Shown here piece after piece: positions 52,331-64,000 of a stretch of DNA of 64,000 bases. Source of the stretch: Polydactylus sextarius (Eukaryota; Chordata; Actinopteri; Polynemidae); NCBI GenBank assembly GCA_016801845.1, contig CM028919.1, forward strand, positions 13,391,501 to 13,455,500, read 5' to 3'. Made by a program: the position numbers and the translations under genes. The notes below the pieces were generated by a model. The model searched no databases and was not told where the DNA came from. It was given only the letters and a program-made list of their open reading frames with translations. Each line of letters starts with the position of its first letter. Position 1 is the stretch's first letter.

Positions 52331-52539
52331 CCCCCTTTATGCCAACAAACATAACTGTTGTCACGGTTTCATTTATTAACTCTTTTTTCTTTTCTATAAA
52401 AAAAAAGAAAAAGAAAAGAAAAGTCCTGCTATTTCTGTAATCGACTCCGAGTGACTCTGCTTTGGTTTTGTTTGTTGGGAGAGTTTATTGACCCTCCAAC
52501 GGTAGCCACAGCCCATCTCCCTGAGCGTGTGTCTACTTT

Positions 52540-53060
52540 AATCCTAACCTGTGAATAATTAATTTCCACCTTCAAAAATGTCACGGAGCCATAAATGGAA
52601 CCTTTATGTGAGAAGCTATCAATACAGCCATGATGCCATATTAGCATTGATGGAGCAAAATATTAAAGGGGATAGATGGCCTGCTTCTGTTTTGTGCGTG
52701 AAAGTGTTCAGGCTCCAAAACAGAGCTTCACTGCAATCGATGGCCGGAGCGTTGCTCCTCCTCTAAACTTCAATCTCCTCACATGATTGATGATCTTGGG
52801 GAGCTTTGATAATTGAGTACTCTGAGGTAAGGCACGGATTTCTATCAAGAGAGGGGATTGGACGAAAGAAACATACAAAATTACTTTCTCCACTTTTTTC
52901 CTCTTGGAAAAGTTCATTCGGGGCTTAGAGGGGTGCTGCGTGTCGTTTAATTTGCTAAAAAAGACCAGAGCAATAATTAGCTGTAAGATTAGGAGGTATT
53001 ACTGAGATATTACGTAGGCACTCCGGCTTATAACCACAGAAGAGATAACAAGTAAGCGTC
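52540..53060. promoter_or_regulatory. candidate enhancer block with PBX-HOX site
   Basis: TGATTGATGA at 52784-52793 fits the PBX-HOX composite TGATTNAT. It is accompanied by GAATAATTAATTTCC, CATATTAGCATTGATGG, TTTGATAATTGAG and GCAATAATTAGC. Repeat-free and 1.2-1.7 kb upstream of the start codon. Conservation not tested. Confidence 0.42.
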
Positions 53061-53594
53061 ATGCGCATATATTACACTCAGCATTCATAAGATCTACTGG
53101 TAATGTTAACTAAAGACGCCTCATAAGCTTTTGTTTGTCTTTTCTGTCACTTGCACTAAAGATTAAAATAGTTCAAATATTCATTAATGTTTATGTTTTG
53201 ATAATGTTACAATTTTTATCGTGCGTAAAAGTCTGGGTGCGTCATGCGTACGTCTGATTTAAAATTGACTTAAAAAAAGAAGAATCTTTAAATCAATAAT
53301 ACTTCGTGCAGTTTAGTTTAGTTCAGTCGGTGTTATGTTAATTTAACTCAGAGCTGTTGCAGCCTAAGTGTCCGCGCTGGTAAGAAAAAACCCTCCTCAT
53401 TCAACCTTCTCTGCTTTTCTTTAGGACTCTTCTCGACGAAAAGGAATTGGGTGGGAGTTGGAGCTGTGTTGGTTTGGCTTTTTACCCCCAGTGTGGAGTT
53501 GAAGCCGTCCCTGTGCCTCGCATATACTCTGCATATCACAAGATTTGGTCTCTCCTCTCTCTTTTCTGGAGCTGCTGTAGGACTGGCTATGGCC
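53061..53594. other. meis2 upstream flank, nothing firmly recognised
   Basis: CpG-retaining sequence leading into the promoter. Overlapping frames on both strands (53348-53702) run through promoter and leader and have no recognised family. Confidence 0.45.
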
Positions 53595-53690
53595 ACCACT
53601 ACTTCCGGGATCCGTCATTTCATTCGCCCACCGCTCAGCGCTGCGAACTGACTCTGTTTCTATAAGCAAGCTAGCAGCCAACCTGCCAAC
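53595..53690 (+). promoter_or_regulatory. meis2 proximal promoter candidate
   Basis: The sequence has an ETS-type site ACTTCCGG at 53601-53608 and a TATA-like TATAAG at 53661-53666, in a locally CpG-containing stretch just upstream of the leader. The TATA match is weak and many developmental genes start transcription from dispersed sites, so the exact start is uncertain. CAGE or 5' RACE data would settle it. Confidence 0.35.
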
Positions 53691-53868
53691 ACTCGCTGAC
53701 ACTCACTCATCTCAGTCTCGCCAGATAGACGAAATACCTACGGGGGAAAGAACGGAAAGATCCGAGTCGCAATCTCTTAATTTCTACTGCTTTTTTTCCT
53801 CTTTTTTCACAGTGATAATAAAACAAGATAGCGATCTGGAGGCATTAAAGGAGACGCGGACTTGCGGG

Positions 53869-53883
53869 ATGAAAACGGACTAA
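53869..53883 (+). other. upstream ORF 1 (4 codons)
   Basis: ATG AAA ACG GAC TAA with G at -3 in the probable leader. It ends well before the main ATG and could reduce initiation there. Confidence 0.4.
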
Positions 53884-53953
53884 AAAGATTCGTCCTTCTC
53901 TTGAACATCATCACCAACCGTCATTCATTCATTACCTTGACAACCTCTGGCTT

Positions 53954-53963
53954 TGATTGACAG
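53954..53963 (+). promoter_or_regulatory. PBX-MEIS/PREP composite site in the meis2 leader
   Basis: TGATTGACAG is an exact match to the known PBX-MEIS/PREP heterodimer site (PBX half TGAT, MEIS half TGACAG). It lies 290 bp upstream of the start codon, inside the probable 5' UTR. It suggests control of meis2 by its own protein family, which is inference. Confidence 0.55.
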
Positions 53964-53981
53964 CTGGAGTGGCAAAAAGCC

Positions 53982-54032
53982 ATGAGACACGACAGTTTAG
54001 TTACATGCAGGTTGTTGATGGGCCGATTGTAA
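53982..54032 (+). other. upstream ORF 2 (16 codons)
   Basis: It starts ATG AGA CAC GAC AGT, stops at TAA 54030-54032, and has G at -3 (GCC ATG A), a fair Kozak context. It begins 18 bases after the PBX-MEIS site and ends 220 bases before the main start. It also contains an in-frame ATG at 54018. Confidence 0.45.
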
Positions 54033-54105
54033 CCTTCACTTTGGCGCATTTTTTCTTTTTTTTCCGAGGAAACAGGGAAAACAAGAAAAATTGCAAAACT
54101 CCCTG

Positions 54106-54141
54106 ATGCTACGGTTTCAACTGAACCACACTGGCGAATAG
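54106..54141 (+). other. upstream ORF 3 (11 codons)
   Basis: ATG CTA CGG TTT CAA CTG and on to TAG at 54139-54141, in the probable leader, 111 bases before the main start. The context is weaker (C at -3). Confidence 0.35.
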
Positions 54142-54252
54142 GAGAATTCGCAAAGTTGGTTGAAAAAGGAATCCTGCCACTAAATCACTTTCTAACCGGG
54201 ACTGGGATATTAAATATACGACAGATTCAGGAGTTTATTGGAGCGCAGCCTG

Positions 54253-58619
<4,367 letters not shown>

Positions 58620-59129
58620 TGAGAGAGAATACAGGAGTAGTTTGGGATTTTCTTTCTGTATTTTTTTTAAAGACATCGGGACATTTATAGACTGTTTTTA
58701 AAAAAATAATAATCTTATTTGTTTTTGATGTGGCTCAGTGTCCCAACTTTTGGTCGGTGCTTAGCCTCCGCTCAGTGTGTGTGACCCTGCTGTGCCATCA
58801 GTAAATAGAGCATGCTCTGTTCTGCAAAGGAAAAATCTGTCGATCGATGTTCTAAGGTCAAAAGCTAGATGTGATACAATAGACTGAGTTATTGTTTTAG
58901 TCTTTTGATTAGGGGCAGTCATGTGTGCATAATGCGTCCGTACTTGCTTGCGTGCTCTAGATTTGAGTGTGTTGTGTGTGTGTGTGTGTGTGTAATGGAG
59001 GGTGCGCGTGCGCGTGTGTAAATCGCTGCCGTGCGCTATGGAGAGTTGCGCGTTGGATAAAAAAAAAAAGAAAAAGAAAAAGAACGTGAGGCAATTATCT
59101 GTTACGCAGGTTTAACGTTAAAGCTGGGT

Positions 59130-59480
59130 ATCAGTGGTAAGCTTTAGCTTTAGGCCAATATTTAAAAAGAAAGGGGCTTTATATTTGGGGCTGTGGGAGC
59201 TGGATATGGCCTGTGCATAAAGCTGTGGATTTTTGCTGCAGAGGTGGAGAAAGTGGTAGCCTATTGAAATAGATCTCAGAGCTGAAGGCTTACCATCAAT
59301 GTCAAGTTCACAAGGCATATGATGGTTCTCGTCTGCAGGCCTTCCATTGCTGTTGATGTTAATGTGTTTAATTGTTTCGTATTGATTGCCGTGTGGTTTG
59401 CTCTGCACTGACTCTCTCCTCTGCTCCCCATTTTATGGCTTGAGGCTCCATAATGTTGAATTCAATTATATGCACCTGAA
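59130..59480. promoter_or_regulatory. candidate conserved enhancer block A in intron 6
   Basis: Complex, repeat-free sequence with homeodomain-type cores (GTTAATGTG, TTTAATTG, TATTGATTGCC near 59358-59388), between repeat-rich flanks. The minus-strand ORF at 59118-59408 is open for 96 codons, but no protein family is recognised, and an open frame is common in such blocks. Conservation was not tested. Confidence 0.35.
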
Positions 59481-59699
59481 GTACAGTAGCTTTAAATTTA
59501 AAGATCGATTCCTTGGTTTAAATCGTGCATTTTCGGTGTAATAAACACAGACTCCTCACTGTATGGATCGAGCTGACAGTGTATTATTGAGTTGATATCT
59601 TTGAATTATTGTGTCTTGCATGCATGTTATAAAGCTAATGTTTGTGTGTGTGTGTGTGTGTGTGTTTGCTTGTGTGGGGGTGGGGAGGACTATTGAAAC

Positions 59700-60245
59700 A
59701 AAGTGACTAGTTAATATCTGTGCAGCACAAGGCCAAGCCTATTAGGAATTAAAGCAGATTTAAGTGTTATGCAGAGTCACTGCGCTACATCTGTTGGCTC
59801 TGGCTATAGGCCTAATAGCAGTGGATTCCCTTTGAAAGCCCGTCGCGCGCACAGGGCCACGCAGCACATTGCACAAGGTGTATTAAAATATAATTAGACC
59901 GTAGATGCCGTTGTTGGTTTGAGAACCGGTCAGAGCAGCAATATTGTGGTCCTCCAACACAAGTGTAGAAATGAGGCATGCTGTTGTTTATATTGTAGAG
60001 ATTAGATAAACTAGCCTGTTTAGTTTCATGGCAGATGGTTGATACTCAAGCCAATTTCCAATGGTGTCTCCAGCGCTCAGACACCAGCTTTGTCATCACT
60101 CCACTTGTGAGAAATATTTTTTTTATAATTAGAAAATTAGATATGCCAATAAAGCAAATCAGAAGCAGCAATAAACAAAGAAGGTTGCAGGACAAGCCAT
60201 TTATCTTGAAGTCATTTGGACTGACCACCTCATTAGGTATTTAAG
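59700..60245. promoter_or_regulatory. candidate conserved enhancer block B in intron 6
   Basis: Long stretch of high-complexity sequence without simple repeats. It includes GGAATTAAAG, ATAATTAGACC, AATAAAGCAAATC and AGCAATAAACAAAG (a forkhead-type core near 60168-60178) and the CTCATTAGG element at 60229. This texture is typical of developmental enhancers in homeobox gene introns. Conservation was not tested. Confidence 0.38.
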
Positions 60246-63152
60246 TTTTGAGGGATTTATTTCACTTTTGTGGCACCAATGAACTTTTTATTATACCTAA
60301 CTGCTGGGCTGTATTTGACAAAAGCAGAAGAGAGTTTTTTTTTCTTTCTTGTTTGCTTTTCGAGCTGTGTCTGAACTGAGAAGGGATTTTAGTAGTGGCA
60401 GATTATGGAAACATACACACTCCATTTTAGAATTATTATTTTAGTAGAAAAAAAAATAAATGAAGAAAGAATGAGATGTCTTATTCTTATGCTGTGTGTG
60501 AGCACGTGTGCACGTCACGCTGCTTTAATAGAAATAATATTTGTGGAAAGTGAAACTGTTGAGGTGAAAATGTATACGCCGCCGTCAAGATTTGAAAGTC
60601 TTGTAGTAAATAGTTAACTTCTTCAGCAGTCATTCCCGTGTCTAATTAAAAAGAGCCCAACTTTGCATGCCTAAAATGTGTTTTGAATATTGTAAACAAT
60701 GCACAAAAATGCATCTGGCTGCAAAACTGTACCGCTGGATGGAAAACAATTTCTGTCCTACTTGTCTTGATTTATTTATTTTATTCCGTCATTTGTATTT
60801 GGCTCTGTTTTATTATTCATTTCTGTCCTTGCTTCTCATTACAGAAAGGAAGGAGGTTTGATAGTTAGATATGCTAATTTATTTAGTTAGAATCTCTCAC
60901 GTCCATTTTTCTTTGCTTTGATATGCATTTTTAATATATAGCCCTGGGCTACATCTCATTTGGTGAAAGTTGGTTTTTCTGGAGATGATGAGGCTCTTCA
61001 CTGTGAAGGAGGCGGCCCATTGAGCTTGTTTTTATGTGAGTGTGTGTGTGTGTGTCCTTTCTCTACCTCTTTCTGTTTCCCTCCCCTCCCCGCTTCGTAC
61101 CTGACAGTGGGGCATAATAAGCACAGTTTTATTTACACTTGAATGCAGCATTGTCTTAGAGATGATTGGATTATGGTATAGTGAAAGTGAGATGAGGTCT
61201 TTGCTGACACTGTTGATTTCCCATCTTGGCTTGCGGTGACTATCTCAACCATGTAGCCCACCCAAGGCTTCCTAACTCATCGCCCCCTCCTCAGATCATC
61301 CCCATCCTATTTAAAAGAAAATGGAAAAAAAGATGTTGTCTTACACATGGAGGGTGATGGGGAAAAAAAACAGAACAGTGTAGATTTGTAAACGTGTGGT
61401 TCAATGTCTGCGTGTGTGTGTGTGTGTGTGTGTGCGCGCTTGTCAATGGTTTGCTCTCTTGTCTTTTGATTAATGAATAAAATTTCTGTCTTTTCGGTGC
61501 TACATCCAATTAGGGAGGCAAATAGAATTAACAGTGTCTGAATATTATCTGTTCTAATGAATTAGCCTTTGTGTCTTCTTGTGCTATTGTGCCGCTTCTT
61601 CAGTCAAGCTCACATATTAACAGACGGCTTTTCATTTCCTCTATGCATATATATGCATTAAATGCTTTTGAAACTGTCTTTGAATTCCTGCGTAGTTTTA
61701 GATTTGTTCTACAGAATTTCTGTACGATTTTATGAAGTTTGGTTCTTTGTTTTGGAGAGCTTTCCTCAGGGAGTGATAGTAGTTCCCATAGAGGTTATGT
61801 TGTCGCTTATCTTGACTCTGCATGGCTGGAAAGGGAAAAAGGGAAGAAAAAAAAAAGCTTTCTGTTTACATCTGATTCTCTGGTAGAGGCTCCAGGCTAC
61901 AGTAGACCATTGGTCAAATATGATGATGTCATAGGTTCAAGTCAAGTAACGCAATCGTTCATCTTGTGCCTGTGCTGTGATTTACTACGTGTGTGAGTGG
62001 AGATGGTTGCTTAGTTATGTCCACTTCCTGTATGTCACTGTGCATGGTGCAGCGCACACACAGCTCTCTGCCTGTGGACAGCGCGCCCTCGGGCCGAGCC
62101 GGCCTGCTGAACCGTGGAATTTCTCCGTTCTGGAGGTGTTCTAATTCAACTAGCTTTGTTCTCCTCAGGGACCAACTATGTTTGGATCTCTCCCCCCTTT
62201 TCTCATGAAAACAGTGCATCGTCCACTTGGACCGCTCTGTCTGTTCCACACAATTGTTTTGTGATGGTGGGATGTCTGGCCTTACATTTCCTATTTGATT
62301 AGTGTACAGAGGCAGGGCCCTGTTGGCAGGCATATCTAATCATCGCTACCGTGGCTGGAGAGAGACTAGGCTCACTTGTTGCGTCTCTCAGATTCCCCTT
62401 CCTTTAACAGCGTTTACTGTATGCTGGAAATGACTGCAATGAAAAATAGCTGCTCAGCAGTCATTTTAAGATCATCTATGTCAACTTCTATTAAAACAAC
62501 ATAGATGATTAATGATAAAACAGACATATATTTACATACTCATTTGAAAGCTCTTATTCTAGAGTTATTTTTTTTCACAAGGAATAAATAGAAGAATTAT
62601 CTGTAATGACATGTCTGTTTTACATTTATGCCATTTCATATTTTGGACTTGTCATCCTGATGTGTGCCAAACCCATGAATCACAATAGCAGTCACATTTT
62701 TTTAATTTAATCTGTTCTTTCTGAGGACATATTTGTGCATGTAATGTGCCATTCACGACTATGAAAAGGTTGTTTTGCCTCAGAGAAAGTTTTAGTGTGA
62801 GTATCTGTGCAATCAGTCAGTCCTTCATATCTGTTAAATCATGCTGCGGTGAATTATTAGCTGCTAAATTAAGGACTCTTTATATTCAGGATAATTGATG
62901 GTCTTGTAAATACTCAACTGTTCAACAGAGGTGCACCTACACTTTTCTGTTGCAGCTGTATATAATTACGAGCTCAACCCAACAAAAAATGTTGAGGAGT
63001 TTTTCTGTGTTTATGCCATGTGTCTTGAAATGTCAACTCGCTATGTGATTTACAGTCTTGTGTGTTTTCCGTTGTGTCAGCAATTCTGTACATGTTCAAC
63101 ACGGGATCCCTGTAGCTGCTCGTCGCAGTGGCAGTACAACATACAGTACAAC

Positions 63153-63154
<2 letters not shown>

Positions 63155-63185
<31 letters not shown>
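63155..63185. repeat. (AC)n microsatellite in intron 6
   Basis: Pure AC repeat of about 31 bases. Confidence 0.95.
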
Positions 63186-63187
<2 letters not shown>

Positions 63188-64000
63188 CGGGGGTAGTCGT
63201 TCTCAGCCTACCTTACAGTGCTGCTACACCAACATATTTCTTCCCTTACCTCCAGGTTCCAGGGGAATTTGAGGGAAATTCAATGATGCCGCTAAATCAA
63301 TTTTATTTGAAATTCCTAGGGATGTAGGCAGAGTGCAGGGAGGGAAGTGAGATTGTGCCAGGCAGGTGTTTGTAAATGAGAAACAGGGGACAGAAGCAGA
63401 GGAGACGGCAGTATTCTCCTGCTCTCCTGTGGCCTGGCTGCACTACAAGCCATCCTCCCCATATTGTCTCCTGCTTTTATATTAATTACAACTTGTATTA
63501 TCAGCCGCCAGTTGCTAACCCCAGCAAACAGAAAAGGCTGCCCCTGGAGACCACGCTTCTTTTGTATCTTATTCTCTATCTAGTCCTATTGTGTTTGTGT
63601 GTGCGTGTGCGTTCCCGCCCGCACATGTATGTGTGTTTGCTTGCTAGCGTTCTCCTCCTCCTCCTGGTAACACTGCTCTTTAACACAATTAGTGAAGAGC
63701 ATGGAGTGAACCATGTTTGACTCCTAATTATGCCCAGCTTTAGGGAATAGTCACATGGGCTAGAGGCCTTTTTTTTTCTCTTTTGCTTCTTCCTCTGTTT
63801 TTTTTTTTTTTTTTTTTTGCCGAGGTCTTTTTGTGTAGGTTGAAGAAGACTGTTTGGGTGACATGATTTTTTTTTTACAACTTGTTTGAACTTTATCAGA
63901 CCCACAGGGGTTGTGACAAAATGGTTGTGTGTGTTTGTGTTGCGCGGTGCGGTGCAGTGTCTGATGATGCACCCTCCGTAGCTCACAGAGGCCCACTAAA

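Larger units (their letters stand above)
53691..54252 (+). other. meis2: meis2 5' UTR (start approximate)
   Basis: This is the transcribed leader upstream of the MAQR start. The 5' boundary is a guess of about 30 bases downstream of the TATA-like box at 53661. It holds three short upstream ORFs and one exact PBX-MEIS composite site, each listed separately, plus a T-rich stretch near 54050-54063. A long leader joined directly to MAQR fits Meis genes. I see no need for a separate non-coding first exon, but none can be excluded without transcript data. Confidence 0.55.

Noticed and set aside
52827..52835. GAGGTAAGG as a plus-strand splice donor of an alternative first exon
   Set aside because: No upstream coding sequence or Meis-like alternative start matches it; such donors are common by chance.
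53348..53702. Overlapping ORFs of 66-93 codons on both strands at the promoter
   Set aside because: Open frames on both strands over CpG-containing promoter DNA are expected, and no homology is recognised.
63576..63986. 136-codon minus-strand ORF
   Set aside because: Lys-rich run from a T tract and basic low-complexity sequence inside intron 6.

Overview
The window is vertebrate nuclear DNA, almost certainly from a teleost fish. The only gene I can support is the 5' part of a meis2 gene (TALE homeobox transcription factor) on the + strand. Six coding exons (54253-54264, 54808-55034, 56773-56914, 57238-57288, 57768-57818, 58380-58529) join in one frame without a break to give the first 211 residues. 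They match MEIS2 rather than MEIS1 at the diagnostic positions I know. Intron 6 opens at 58530 and runs off the window, so the homeodomain exons are not here. I cannot tell which fish paralogue (meis2a or meis2b) this is.

Layout: 1 to about 53.5 kb is a gene desert upstream of meis2. It is AT-rich and full of dinucleotide microsatellites and homopolymer runs. It also holds many blocks of complex, TAAT-rich sequence of the sort that are conserved enhancers around developmental transcription factor genes. About 53.56-54.25 kb is the proximal promoter and 5' UTR, with an ETS site, a weak TATA-like box, an exact PBX-MEIS composite site and three short upstream ORFs. From 54.25 to 58.53 kb are exons 1-6 with small introns. 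From 58.53 to 64 kb is the start of a large intron 6 with at least two enhancer-like blocks.

How it may work together (inference): MEIS2 acts as a cofactor of PBX and HOX proteins. The window holds exact or near-exact PBX-MEIS sites (5' UTR, 15.6 kb, 34.07 kb) and several PBX-HOX type sites, which would suit auto- and cross-regulation of meis2. These are motif readings by eye and have not been tested by alignment.

No prokaryotic system, CRISPR array, viral gene, tRNA or rRNA gene was found. I see no evidence for a novel coding system. The most useful leads are regulatory: the composite sites, the forkhead-site cluster near 40.6 kb, the uORFs and the weak donor of exon 3.
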